Part shown: in pieces, positions 52,111 to 63,662 of the stretch
Layout: each line of letters opens with the position of its first letter
Position numbering within the stretch: the stretch's first letter is position 1
NCBI GenBank assembly: GCA_018241265.1
Contig: JAFEEF010000043.1
Span: forward strand, 1-64,000
DNA length: 64,000 nt
DNA from: Pseudomonadota bacterium
GTDB taxonomy: Bacteria; Pseudomonadota; Gammaproteobacteria; Burkholderiales; Burkholderiaceae_C
Direction: 5' to 3'
Translations under genes and position numbers: made by a program
The notes under the pieces: model-generated
Seen by the model: the letters and a program-made list of their open reading frames with translations, nothing else
Database searches by the model: none
What the model was told of the DNA's origin: nothing

Positions 52111-53184
52111 TCATGCAGCCGGCCGCAACGGCACGCGAACCTCGAAGTCGGCGGCGCCGACGGGCGTGCGCACGAGGCCGCGGCCGGTCAGCAAGCGGCA
52201 GCGCTCGTCGAGGTTGGCGAGGCCGACCCCGGGCGACGCGCGCAGGCCGCGGCGCGGCCGCACGGCATTGCGCACGTCGACCGCGCCTTCGCGCAAGACG
52301 AGTTCGACGACGAGCGGCGCTTCCTCGCCGAGCCGGTTGTGCTTGACGGCGTTCTCGACCAAGGTCTGCAGCGCCAGCGGCGGTACGAGCCAACGATCGC
52401 AGGCGACCGGATCGCCGAGCGCAGGCGCCATGTCGAGCCGCACGCCGGCGCCGAAGCGCAACGCGAGCAGCCGGTGGTAGTTGCGCACGAACGCGAGTTC
52501 CTCGCCGAGCAGCACCAGGTCGCGGCTGCGGCTCGCGAGCACATAGCGATAGACCTCGGCGAGCGTGTCGCAGAACTCGCGGCCGCGCGGCGGGTCGTGC
52601 GCGATCAGGTGGCCGAGCGTGTTGAGGCTGTTGAAGAGAAAGTGCGGATCGATCTGCGCCTTCAATGCCGCCAGCTCGGCCTGCGTGCGCATGCGCTCGA
52701 GGCGCTCGACCCGCATCAGGTCCGACTCGCGCTCGCGGATCAGGAACACCGTCTCGTAGGCATGCGTCACGAAGATCACGCAGATCACGTTGACGAGCGC
52801 GACCACCTGGATCGTCGGCCACACGACGGGCTGGCCCGACCAGGCGAGCCAGCCCCAGATCGCCGCGACCGTGAGCGGCGCGGTGTAGAGCACGTTGGCG
52901 CTGATCAGCATCGCGAGCTTGCGCAGCGGATGGGCGAACCAGTCGAAGTGCTTGCGCTGCTCCAGCAGCAGCCAGCGGTTGCCGAGCCAGATCGCCGCGG
53001 CCAGCGCGAGGAACGCCGCGGCGCCGACCCAGAAGCGCGCGTCGCCCGGGCCGATCGGGCCGTACAGGCCGGTCGCGAACGGGATCGTCAAGCCGAAGCC
53101 GCCGATGCCGAACGTCATCAGCGGCCGGTCGTCGAACGGCAGCGACGGCGGCGACTTCGGCAACGGCAGGTCGGGGTTCAGCAC
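52111..53184 (-). CDS. LytS-type sensor histidine kinase
   Basis: The 357-residue kinase has about four hydrophobic segments in its first 140 residues, a His_kinase module with phospho-acceptor in AQIDPHFLFNSLNTLGHLIA, and an ATPase end with TLVENAVKHNR and GVGLANLDERCRLL. The start is GTG with GGAG 6 nt upstream. It would signal to the LytTR regulator downstream. The sensed stimulus is unknown; no extracellular domain is present, so sensing is within the membrane. Confidence 0.9.
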   Translation of the reverse strand: MLNPDLPLPKSPPSLPFDDRPLMTFGIGGFGLTIPFATGLYGPIGPGDARFWVGAAAFLALAAAIWLGNRWLLLEQRKHFDWFAHPLRKLAMLISANVLYTAPLTVAAIWGWLAWSGQPVVWPTIQVVALVNVICVIFVTHAYETVFLIRERESDLMRVERLERMRTQAELAALKAQIDPHFLFNSLNTLGHLIAHDPPRGREFCDTLAEVYRYVLASRSRDLVLLGEELAFVRNYHRLLALRFGAGVRLDMAPALGDPVACDRWLVPPLALQTLVENAVKHNRLGEEAPLVVELVLREGAVDVRNAVRPRRGLRASPGVGLANLDERCRLLTGRGLVRTPVGAADFEVRVPLRPAA

Positions 53185-53270
53185 GCCAGTCTCCGGTTTC
53201 GGCGGCTTCCATCTTGCCGCAGCGCGAGCCGCCCGGCAGCATGCCGCCGCATCGCAACCGGAGCAAGCGC

Positions 53271-53675
53271 ATGGACCCCTCCCAGCTGCACTACGGCGCC
53301 GTCGTCGTTGCCGCCATCGTCGGCTTCGCGATCGGCGGCCTCTGGTACTCGCCCATCCTGTTCGCGCGCGCCTGGATGCGCGAGGCCGGCCTCGACGAGG
53401 CGCGCACGCGCAACGCACGGCTCGGCCGGGTGTTCGGGATCTCGCTCTTGTGCAGCATCGTGATGGCGCTCAACCTCGCGTTCTTCATCGGCGCCAAGCA
53501 GTCGCTCGGCTTCGGCATCTTCGCCGGTGCGGCGGCCGGCATCGGCTGGGTCGCGATGTCGCTGGCGGTGATCTACCTCTTCGAGCAGCGATCGCTGAAG
53601 CTATGGCTCATCAACAGCGGCTACCAGGTCCTCGCCTACACGGCGATGGGCGCGATCATCGGGGCGTGGCAGTGA
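53271..53675 (+). CDS. DUF1761-family membrane protein
   Basis: The 134-residue protein has four hydrophobic segments and the family pattern FAIGGLWYSPILFARAWM near the start, then SLLCSIVMALNLAFFIGAKQ, and GYQVLAYTAMGAIIGAW at the end. DUF1761 proteins have no known function. Its stop overlaps the GTG start of the next gene (GTGA), so the two are coupled. Confidence 0.87.
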   Translation: MDPSQLHYGAVVVAAIVGFAIGGLWYSPILFARAWMREAGLDEARTRNARLGRVFGISLLCSIVMALNLAFFIGAKQSLGFGIFAGAAAGIGWVAMSLAVIYLFEQRSLKLWLINSGYQVLAYTAMGAIIGAWQ

Positions 53676-54196
53676 GGCGCGCGCTCGCCTCGATCGCACT
53701 CGCGATGGCCGGCATGGGCGCGGCGCATGCCGAGACCGTCGACGTCTCGGCGTCGGGCTTTCTCGTCACGATCCGCAAGGAAGTGAAGGCGACGCCGCAG
53801 CAGGTGTTCGATGCCTTCGGCCAGGTCGACAAGTGGTGGAACGGCGAGCACACCTATTCGGGCAACGCGGCCCATCTCAGCATCGGGATGTCGGCCGGCG
53901 ACTGCTTCTGCGAGCGCTGGAACGGCGGCTCGGTGCTGCACGCCCGCGTGATCTACGTGCGCCAGGGCTCGACGCTGCGGATGCAGGGCAGCCTCGGTCC
54001 GCTGCAGGATCTCGCGGTCAACGGCGTCTTGACGTGGGCCACCGGCACGGCCGACGGCAAGACCGTCATCAAGTTCCTCTACCGCGTCGGCGGCAGCCCG
54101 GGTGCCGCGCTCGACAAGCTGGCGCCTTCGGTCGATGCGGTGCTCGACGAGCAGGCGACGCGGCTCGTGAACCTGCTCGAAACCGGGAAGCCCTGA
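53672..54196 (+). CDS. Exported SRPBCC (START-like) protein
   Basis: The 174-residue protein has an N-terminal signal peptide (RRALASIALAMAGMGAAHA, cleavage before ETV) and an SRPBCC domain: GFLVTIRKEVKATPQQVFDA, WWNGEHTYSGNA, DCFCERWNGGSV and RMQGSLGPLQ. Most SRPBCC domains are cytoplasmic, so a periplasmic lipid- or hydrophobe-binding role is suggested. The GTG start overlaps the DUF1761 stop by 4 nt. Confidence 0.85.
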   Translation: MRRALASIALAMAGMGAAHAETVDVSASGFLVTIRKEVKATPQQVFDAFGQVDKWWNGEHTYSGNAAHLSIGMSAGDCFCERWNGGSVLHARVIYVRQGSTLRMQGSLGPLQDLAVNGVLTWATGTADGKTVIKFLYRVGGSPGAALDKLAPSVDAVLDEQATRLVNLLETGKP

Positions 54197-54203
54197 GCCC
54201 GCT

Positions 54204-56210
54204 TCAGCTGCGGCGCCACCAGCGCCATCCCCCCACCGCGCCGACCAGCAGCAGACACAGCCCGGCCACGCGCCAGCCGAAGCGCGCCCCGGGTTGATCG
54301 ACCCATCGATTCCACAGCGCATGGCGCGCCTGCCCCGGCGCGGGCAATGCGAACGCGACGATCGCGTCGCTCGTCGCGGTGCCGACCTCGCCATGCCCGC
54401 CGGCCGAGATCACGACGTACTGGCGGCCCTGCCAGTCGTAGGTCATCGGCGTGGCCATGCCCGGCACCGGCAGCCGGCCGCGCCACAGCTCGGCGCCGGT
54501 CTTCGCGTCGAAGGCGCGCAGGTACTTGTCCATCGCGGCGCCGATGAAGACGAGCCCGCCCGCGGTCGCGACCGGCCCGCCGAAGTTCGGCGTGCCGGTG
54601 TGCAGCGCGATGCCGAGCGGGGCGATCTCCTCGGTCGTGCCGAGCGGCACCTCCCACAGCAGCCGGTGCGCGCGCAGGTCGAGCGCGGCCAGCGTCCCCC
54701 AGGGCGTCGGGTTGCACGGCGTCCCGAGCGGCGACAGCAGCACGTCGCGCTGCATGCCGTACGGCGTGCCGCGCTGCGGGCTCACCTCATGACCGGGGGC
54801 TGCGGCCTTGGCGGCGGCGAACCGGTCGCGCGGGATCAGCCGCACGACGTGCGCCGCGCGGCTGGTGTTGACGTAGACGACATCGGCCGGATCGATCGCG
54901 ATGCCGCCCCAGTTCACGCCGCCGCCGGTCATCGGGTAGATCAGCGTGCCCTGCGTCGACGGCGGCGTGTAGAGGCCTTCGTGGCGCAGCGACGCGATGC
55001 GGTCGCGGCACGCATTGCGGACCCATGGCGTGTAGCCGAACGCATCCTCGGGGCGGATCGTCGACGGCACGAGCGGCGGCAGGTCGGCCGGGAAGGTCTG
55101 CGTCGGCGACAGCGGCTCGCCCGGCGCGCCGCCCTGCGGCACCGGTCGCTCCTCGACCGGGAAGACCGGCCGGCCGGTGTCGCGGTCGAGCACGAAGACC
55201 AACCCCTGCTTGGTCGCCTGGATCACCACGTCGCGGCGCGCGCCCGCGACGGTGATCGTCGACAGCGTGGGCTGCGCCGCGAGGTCGTAGTCCCACACGT
55301 CGTGCTTGACGACCTGGAACGCCCACGCGAGCGTGCCATCGGCCGCATGCAGCGCCACCACCGAATCGGCATGCGCGTTGTCGCCGGGGCGCGCGCCGCC
55401 GTAGAAGTCGGGGCTCGGGCTGGACGTGGGCAGGACCACCAGCCCGCGCGCCGCATCCACCGACATCGTCGACCAGACGTTGGCCGCGCCGGCCAGGCCC
55501 GGCGGCAGCGGATCCCACGACCAGCGCAGCGCGCCGCTGCGCGCATCGAACGCCCGCACGGTGCCACGCGGCGCATCGCTGCGGCCGTTGTCGTCGATCG
55601 ACGAGCCGACGATGACCACGTCGCCCGCGACCGCCGGCGCCGACGTGATCTGGAACTCGCCCGGCCACGCGAGCGCGCCCGGATCGATCTGCACCTGCCC
55701 CTGCGTCGCGAAGCCGGCGCAGGGCCGGCCACTGGCCGCGTCGAGCGCGATCAGCCGCGCATCGGCGGTGCCCATGAAGATGCGCCGCGCGCAGGCCGCA
55801 CCGGCCGGCGCCGCGGCGTCATGCCATTGCGCGACGCCGCGGCAGTCGTAGCGGTTGGCAGGCCGCCGGTCGGTCGCGACCTGCGCGTCGTAGCGCCACA
55901 GCTCGCGGCCGCTCGCCGGATCGAGCGCGATCGCTTCGTTGAACGGCGTGCACAGCACGAGCCTGTCGCCGGCGAGGATGGGCGTGGTCTCGGACTTCAC
56001 GCGCTTCATCAACGCCGGATCGCGCCGTGCGACATCGCCGGTGCGATAGATCCACGCCCGTTCGAGCTCGCCGACGTTGGCCGGCGTGATCTGCGCCGCC
56101 GGGCTGTAGCGCGTGCCGCCTTCGTCGTGGCCGTAGGCCGGCCAATCGGCATCGGCCGCCAGCGCGGCGCCCCACGTCGCCGCGCAGGCGGCTGCGATCG
56201 ACAGCTTCAT
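54204..56210 (-). CDS. PQQ-type membrane quinoprotein dehydrogenase
   Basis: The 668-residue protein has a signal peptide (to about AALAAD, residue 19) and an eight-bladed PQQ-dehydrogenase propeller beginning DWPAYGHDEGGTRYSPAAQI, with DPASGRELWRYDA, VVKHDVWDYDLAAQPTL and QGLVFVLDRDTGRPVFPVEE. It ends with one membrane helix (WRVAGLCLLLVGAVGGW) rather than the five N-terminal helices of glucose dehydrogenase. It would oxidise an alcohol or sugar in the periplasm and pass electrons to ubiquinone. No PQQ biosynthesis gene lies in the window. Confidence 0.87.
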   Translation of the reverse strand: MKLSIAAACAATWGAALAADADWPAYGHDEGGTRYSPAAQITPANVGELERAWIYRTGDVARRDPALMKRVKSETTPILAGDRLVLCTPFNEAIALDPASGRELWRYDAQVATDRRPANRYDCRGVAQWHDAAAPAGAACARRIFMGTADARLIALDAASGRPCAGFATQGQVQIDPGALAWPGEFQITSAPAVAGDVVIVGSSIDDNGRSDAPRGTVRAFDARSGALRWSWDPLPPGLAGAANVWSTMSVDAARGLVVLPTSSPSPDFYGGARPGDNAHADSVVALHAADGTLAWAFQVVKHDVWDYDLAAQPTLSTITVAGARRDVVIQATKQGLVFVLDRDTGRPVFPVEERPVPQGGAPGEPLSPTQTFPADLPPLVPSTIRPEDAFGYTPWVRNACRDRIASLRHEGLYTPPSTQGTLIYPMTGGGVNWGGIAIDPADVVYVNTSRAAHVVRLIPRDRFAAAKAAAPGHEVSPQRGTPYGMQRDVLLSPLGTPCNPTPWGTLAALDLRAHRLLWEVPLGTTEEIAPLGIALHTGTPNFGGPVATAGGLVFIGAAMDKYLRAFDAKTGAELWRGRLPVPGMATPMTYDWQGRQYVVISAGGHGEVGTATSDAIVAFALPAPGQARHALWNRWVDQPGARFGWRVAGLCLLLVGAVGGWRWWRRS

Positions 56211-56260
56211 CCCGGCACCGGCGCCATGTCGCAAGGACGATCATTGTGCGCGAGGCGGCA

Positions 56261-56620
56261 TCAGCCGCCGCGGGCGCGACGTATCTCGTCGAGCAGCGCG
56301 TCCATCGCGTCGATCTCGAACGGCTTGGGCAGGCTGCGCACGGTCGGCCCGAGCGATTCGAGCCCGCGGTCGAACGCATAGCCCGACGACACGATCACCC
56401 AGGTGCCGGGCACGCGCTCGATCACGCGCCGCGCGAGGTCGATGCCGGACATGCCGGGCAGGCTGACGTCGGTGATGACGACGTCGGCCGGCCGGCGCTC
56501 GAACTGGGCGAGCGCCTCCTCCGCAGTCTCGCAGGCGACGATCTCGCGGTCGCTGCCCTCGAGCATCTCGGCCATCGTCTCGCGCAGGTACCCGTTGTCC
56601 TCGACGAAGATGATGCGCAT
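56261..56620 (-). CDS. Single-domain response regulator
   Basis: The 119-residue CheY-like receiver has acid pocket E7/D8 (IIFVEDNG), phosphorylation site D51 (VITDVSLPGMSG) and the conserved lysine K99 (SLPKPFE). There is no output domain. It lies 14 nt after the hybrid kinase gene and ends the KaiC-kinase-receiver operon, so it is the likely phospho-acceptor or output of that pathway. Confidence 0.93.
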   Translation of the reverse strand: MRIIFVEDNGYLRETMAEMLEGSDREIVACETAEEALAQFERRPADVVITDVSLPGMSGIDLARRVIERVPGTWVIVSSGYAFDRGLESLGPTVRSLPKPFEIDAMDALLDEIRRARGG

Positions 56621-56634
56621 GGCGTTCCTCCCGC

Positions 56635-58747
<2,113 letters not shown>

Positions 58748-58767
<20 letters not shown>

Positions 58768-60256
58768 GAGCTTCCATCAGCGGCGCGGTCTCGCCCACGT
58801 ATTTCGGCACGCCGGTCAGCACACCCTTGAAGCCGTTCAGCGCCTGTCCGATGCGCACGCCCATGCGGTCGATGCGGAGCTCGCGGATCGAGTCCTCGTG
58901 CGGGCCGCCGCGGTTCTTGATGACCGTGATCGCCTTGCGCACGCGGGCGTCGGCTTCGAAGTAGCGCAGCAGCAGCACGGCGTCGGCCATGTAGCTGACG
59001 TTGAGGCCGCTGGTCGACATCGAGCCGACCAGGCTCTGCTGCGGATTGATCAGCAACGTGACGACGCCCTGCTGGTTCAGGTAGGCGAGCAGCTCGTGCA
59101 TCTGCAGCTGCAGGTGCTGCTCCTGCGCCATCGCCGCCATGTAGCCGGCCAGGCTGTCGATCATCACGATGCGCGCCCGGTGGTTCTCGACCTCGTTGCG
59201 CACGAGCGACGAGAACTCGCCCGGGGACGTCTCGGCCGGATCGACCTGCCGCACGTCGAGCAGGCCGGCCTTCATGTACGCCTCGAAATCGGAGCCCATG
59301 TCGCGAGCACGCGCCAGCAAGGTGCCGATGCGCTCGTCGAACTCGTAGATCGCGCAGCGCTCGCCGCGTGCGCAGGCAGCGGCGACGTACTGCATGCCGA
59401 GGTTGGTCTTGCCGCTGCCGGCCGGTCCGGTGACGAGGGTACAGGTGCCGCGCGACGGGCCGCCGTCGAGCATCTCGTCGAGCTCGGCCACGCCTGAGGC
59501 GACCGGCTCGCCGACGAACGGCTTGTGGAAGTCCGACGCGACCAGGCGCGGATAGACCACGAGCCCGCCGGTGCGGATCTGGAAATCGTGCCAGCCGGCG
59601 CGGAAGTCGACGCCGCGCAGCTTCTGCACTTCCAGGCGCCGCCGGATCGCGCCGTAGTCGAGCGTGCGGCGCGACACCGTGATGACGCCATGGCAAAGGC
59701 TGTGCAGGTGGCCGTCGGGGCGCTCGCCGGTCAGGTCGTCGACCATCAGCACCGTGGTGTCGTGCGCCGCGAAGTACTGCTTCAGCGCCAGCACCTGGCG
59801 GCGATAGCGCAGCGCATCCTGTGCGAGCAGGCGCAGTTCCGAGAGACTGTCGAACACGACCCGGCTCGGGCCGGCGCGATCCACCGAGTCGGTGATCAGC
59901 TTGACGGTCTCGCCGAGCTCGATCTCCCAGGGGTGCAGCACGGTCTGGTCGCGCCCTTCGCCGAGCGCGCCGTCGAGATTGGCGAGCTCGAACAGCTCGA
60001 TGCCGTCCAGCGACCAGCCATGCGAGCGGGCGACCGCCTCCAGCTCGTCGACGGTTTCGGACAGCGTGATGTAGAGCGTGCGCTCGCCGCGTGCCGCGCC
60101 TTCGAGCAGGAACTGCATCGCCAGCGTGGTCTTGCCCGAGCCCGGCGAACCTTCGATCAGGAACAGTCGTCGCCGTGACAGGCCGCCGCCGAGGATGTGA
60201 TCCAGCCCCGGGATGCCGGTCGATGCCGACCCCATCATTGCTTCTCGTTCCGACAT
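58748..60256 (-). CDS. KaiC-like tandem ATPase
   Basis: The 502-residue protein consists of two RecA/KaiC domains. The first has Walker A GSPGSGKTT (36-44) and VVFDSLSELRLLAQD; the second has Walker A GPAGSGKTN and IVMIDSLAGYMAAM. The length matches KaiC (about 519) and both P-loops are intact. The TS phosphosite pair of cyanobacterial KaiC is not evident. KaiC homologues outside cyanobacteria act without KaiA and often signal to a kinase; here the gene overlaps a hybrid kinase. GAGGGG lies 8 nt before the start. Confidence 0.9.
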
Positions 60257-60509
60257 GCCGTTTGCCCCTCTTCTTCTGCTGTCTCGGGCTGGTCCTGGGA
60301 GCCCGCTGGTAGGTCCGGCGAGTATGCGTAACGGGGCCGCCGCACGCTGTAGGACGAGGGCGCTTGGACCCTATGGAGAGTTTCGTATGTCGAGGGTCAT
60401 GGATGGAGCGCTACCATCGACTCTCCCGGCGACCGGCCGCGCGATCCGCGCCGGATGCCCGCGGCAACGGCCCGACCGCGGCCACCCCGATTCCAAGGAG
60501 GAGACCCGC

Positions 60510-61883
60510 ATGACCCGACTGCCCCGCCCCGCCGTGCTCGACCTGATCGGCAACACGCCGCTCGTGAAGGTGACGCGCATGGACACCGGGCCGTGCGAGC
60601 TGTTCCTGAAGCTCGAGTCGCAGAACCCGGGCGGCTCGATCAAGGACCGCATCGGCGTCGCGATGATCGAGACGGCCGAGCGCGACGGGCGGCTGAAACC
60701 GGGCGGCACCATCATCGAGGCGACCGCCGGCAACACCGGTCTCGGCCTCGCGCTGGTCGGCCGCGCCAAGGGCTACCGCGTCGTGCTGGTCGTGCCGGAC
60801 AAGATGTCGGCCGAGAAGGTGCTGCACCTGAAGGCGCTGGGCGCCGAAGTGCACAGCGCGCGCTCGGACGTCGGCAAGGGCCATCCCGAGTACTACCAGG
60901 ACCGCGCCGCCCGCATGGCGGCCGAGATTCCCGGCGCGTTCTATGCCGACCAGTTCAACAACCCGGCCAACCCGCTCGCCCACGAGACCTCGACCGCGCC
61001 GGAGATCTGGGACCAGATGGGCCACGACGTCGATGCCATCGTGGTCGGCGTCGGCTCCGGCGGCACGCTCACCGGGCTGACGCGCTTCTTCCGCCATGTC
61101 TATCCGCAGCTCGGCATCGTGATCGCCGATCCGGCCGGCTCGATCGTTGCCGACTACACGCGCACCGGCGTGGTCGGCAAGGCCGGCTCATGGGCGGTCG
61201 AAGGCATCGGCGAGGACTTCATCCCGGAGATCTCCGACTTCGGCAGCGTGCGCGCCGCCTACACGATCGACGACGAGACGAGCTTCGGCACCGCGCGCGA
61301 ACTGCTGCGCGCCGAAGGCATCCTCGGCGGCTCGTCGACCGGCACCCTGCTCGCCGCGGCGCTGCGCTACTGCCGCGAGCAGACCACGCCGCAGCGCGTC
61401 GTCAGCTTCGTCTGCGATACCGGCACGCGCTATCTGTCGAAGGTCTACAACGACCAGTGGATGACCGACCAGGGCCTCTTGCCGCGCAAGCGCTACGGCG
61501 ACCTGCGCGACATCGTCTCGCGCCGCGTCGAGGACGGCAGCGTCGTCAGCGTGGGCCCGGGCGACACCTTGCTGACCGCCTTCCAGCGCATGCGCCTGGC
61601 GGACGTGTCGCAGTTGCCGGTGCTGGCCGACGGCCGGCTCGTCGGCGTGATCGACGAGTCCGACCTCTTGATGAACGTGCATGCCGATACGCGGCGTTAC
61701 CACTCCGGCGTGGCCGACGCGATGACGGACGCGCCGCAGACGCTGGCGCCGTCGGCCAGCCTCGCGGAGCTGGAGGCGGTGCTCGACCGCGGCCTCGTCG
61801 CGATCATCGCGGATGCCGGCGGCTTCCACGGCCTGATCACCCGCTTCGACCTGCTGAACCACCTGCGCCGCACCCTGGCCTGA
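60510..61883 (+). CDS. Cystathionine beta-synthase
   Basis: The 457-residue PLP enzyme joins serine and homocysteine to cystathionine, the first step of reverse transsulfuration. The N-terminal fold-type II domain has LDLIGNTPLV, the PLP lysine K45 in NPGGSIKDR, EATAGNTGLGLALVG and GVGSGGTLTGL; two CBS domains follow from about 345 (VGPGDTLLTAFQRMRLADVS and IADAGGFHGLITRFDLL). A strong AAGGAGGAG ribosome site precedes the ATG. It is co-directed with the gamma-lyase gene 40 nt downstream. CBS domains in this family may bind S-adenosylmethionine for activation. Confidence 0.93.
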   Translation: MTRLPRPAVLDLIGNTPLVKVTRMDTGPCELFLKLESQNPGGSIKDRIGVAMIETAERDGRLKPGGTIIEATAGNTGLGLALVGRAKGYRVVLVVPDKMSAEKVLHLKALGAEVHSARSDVGKGHPEYYQDRAARMAAEIPGAFYADQFNNPANPLAHETSTAPEIWDQMGHDVDAIVVGVGSGGTLTGLTRFFRHVYPQLGIVIADPAGSIVADYTRTGVVGKAGSWAVEGIGEDFIPEISDFGSVRAAYTIDDETSFGTARELLRAEGILGGSSTGTLLAAALRYCREQTTPQRVVSFVCDTGTRYLSKVYNDQWMTDQGLLPRKRYGDLRDIVSRRVEDGSVVSVGPGDTLLTAFQRMRLADVSQLPVLADGRLVGVIDESDLLMNVHADTRRYHSGVADAMTDAPQTLAPSASLAELEAVLDRGLVAIIADAGGFHGLITRFDLLNHLRRTLA

Positions 61884-61923
61884 AGGCCGCCCGATTGACA
61901 CCGAACCACGCCGAACCACGACC

Positions 61924-63099
61924 ATGAGCGACGACCACACCCTCGGCTTCGCGACCCGCGTGATCCACGCCGGCCAGGCCCCCGACCCGACGACCGGCGC
62001 GATCATGCCGCCGATCTATGCGACCTCGACCTATGTGCAGCAGAGCCCGGGCGTGCACAAGGGCTACGACTACGGCCGCTCGCACAACCCGACGCGCTAT
62101 GCGCTCGAGCGCTGCGTCGCCGATCTCGAAAGCGGCGCCGCCGGCTTCGCGTTCGCGTCCGGGCTCGCGGCCATCTCGACGGTGCTGGAACTGGTCGATG
62201 CCCATGCGCACATCGTCGCGAGCGACGACCTCTACGGCGGCACCTTCCGTCTCTTCGAGCGGGTGCGCAAGCGCAGCGCGGGACATCGCTTCAGCTTCGC
62301 CGACCTCGCCGCGCCCGGCGCGCTCGAAGCCGCGCTGCAGCCCGATACCAGGCTGGTCTGGGTGGAGACGCCGACCAATCCGCTGCTGCGCCTGGCGGAC
62401 CTGCGCGCGATCGCGCGCATCTGCCGGGAGCGCGGCATCCTTTGCGTCGCCGACAACACCTTCGCGAGCCCGTACGTGCAGCGGCCGCTGGAGCTCGGCT
62501 TCGATGTCGTCGTGCATTCGACGACCAAGTACCTCAACGGCCATTCCGACGTCATCGGCGGCGTCGCGGTCGTGTCGAATTCGACCCGGCATGCCGACCT
62601 GCGCGAGCGCCTGGGCTTCCTGCAGAACTCGGTCGGCGCGATCGCCGGGCCGTTCGACAGCTTCCTGACCTTGCGCGGCGTCAAGACGCTGGCGTTGCGC
62701 ATGCAGCGCCACTGCGAGAGCGCATCCGAACTGGCGTCATGGCTGGAGCGCGAGCCCAAGGTCGCGCGCGTGCACTATCCCGGCCTCGAATCGCATCCGC
62801 AGCATCGCCTCGCGAAGGCGCAGATGCACGGATTCGGCGGGATGATCTCGATGGACCTGAAGACCGATCTGGCGGGTGCGCGGCGCTTCCTCGAGGCCGT
62901 GCGGATCTTCGCGCTGGCCGAAAGCCTGGGCGGCGTCGAAAGCCTCATCGAGCATCCGGCCATCATGACCCACGCGACGATCCCGGCCGAGACGCGGGCG
63001 CGTCTGGGCATCGGCGACGCGCTGGTGCGGCTGTCGGTCGGCGTCGAAGACCTGGCGGACCTGCGGCAGGACCTGGCGCAGGCACTCGCCCGCGTGTGA
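61924..63099 (+). CDS. Cystathionine gamma-lyase / gamma-synthase family PLP enzyme
   Basis: The 391-residue enzyme has the Cys/Met-metabolism PLP pattern: TSTYVQQSPGVHKGYDYGRS, FASGLAAISTVLELV, VETPTNPLLRLADL, ADNTFASPYVQRPLELG and the PLP lysine K202 in HSTTKYLNGHSD. Position after cystathionine beta-synthase favours cystathionine gamma-lyase, giving cysteine, 2-oxobutyrate and ammonia, though gamma-synthase or methionine gamma-lyase cannot be excluded from sequence alone. Confidence 0.92.
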   Translation: MSDDHTLGFATRVIHAGQAPDPTTGAIMPPIYATSTYVQQSPGVHKGYDYGRSHNPTRYALERCVADLESGAAGFAFASGLAAISTVLELVDAHAHIVASDDLYGGTFRLFERVRKRSAGHRFSFADLAAPGALEAALQPDTRLVWVETPTNPLLRLADLRAIARICRERGILCVADNTFASPYVQRPLELGFDVVVHSTTKYLNGHSDVIGGVAVVSNSTRHADLRERLGFLQNSVGAIAGPFDSFLTLRGVKTLALRMQRHCESASELASWLEREPKVARVHYPGLESHPQHRLAKAQMHGFGGMISMDLKTDLAGARRFLEAVRIFALAESLGGVESLIEHPAIMTHATIPAETRARLGIGDALVRLSVGVEDLADLRQDLAQALARV

Positions 63100-63212
63100 G
63101 CCCACGCGCGGCGGGGGCAATCCTTGAACGGCTGACGCGCCGAACCGCGCGCCGCAGAATCGATCGAACCAGGTGACGCAGATCACCCTTTGAGCAGCAG
63201 CGGAGAACGTTC

Positions 63213-63659
63213 ATGAACCAGGTTGCGCCGACGACTGCTTCCGAGCAGGACGCCATCCACGGCACGGTGCTGTGCATCGAGGACCACCCGGTGACGATGG
63301 CGGTGGTCGAAGGCATGCTCGCGACGTTCCCCGGCATCAAGCTGCTGAAGGCGGGCGGCGGCCGCGAAGGGGTGCACATCGCGCGCACGCAATTGCCCGA
63401 ACTGATCCTGCTCGACATGCGGCTGCCCGACATCAGCGGGCTCGAAGTCGTGCGCGCGCTCAGCGACGAGATCTCGCAGCAGAAGCTCGCCGTCGTGCTG
63501 CTCACCGCCGACAACTTCTCGATCGACGTCGTCAAGGCGATGAGCCTGGGCGCGCGCGACTACTGGATCAAGCCGCTGACGCTCGCGAAGCTGCAGGGCA
63601 CGCTCGGGCGCTTGCTCGAGCGGGTGCGCGCCGATCGGGCGCGGCGCGCACAAAGGTAG
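63213..63659 (+). CDS. Single-domain response regulator
   Basis: The 148-residue receiver has acid pocket residues E23/D24 (VLCIEDHPV), phosphorylation site D68 (LILLDMRLPDISG) and conserved K120 (YWIKPLTL). A 13-residue N-terminal leader and an Arg-rich C-terminal tail flank it. There is no DNA-binding domain. No kinase is adjacent; the hybrid kinase at 56635 is the nearest possible partner. It ends 3 nt before the convergent YceI gene. Confidence 0.92.
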   Translation: MNQVAPTTASEQDAIHGTVLCIEDHPVTMAVVEGMLATFPGIKLLKAGGGREGVHIARTQLPELILLDMRLPDISGLEVVRALSDEISQQKLAVVLLTADNFSIDVVKAMSLGARDYWIKPLTLAKLQGTLGRLLERVRADRARRAQR

Positions 63660-63662
63660 TCG

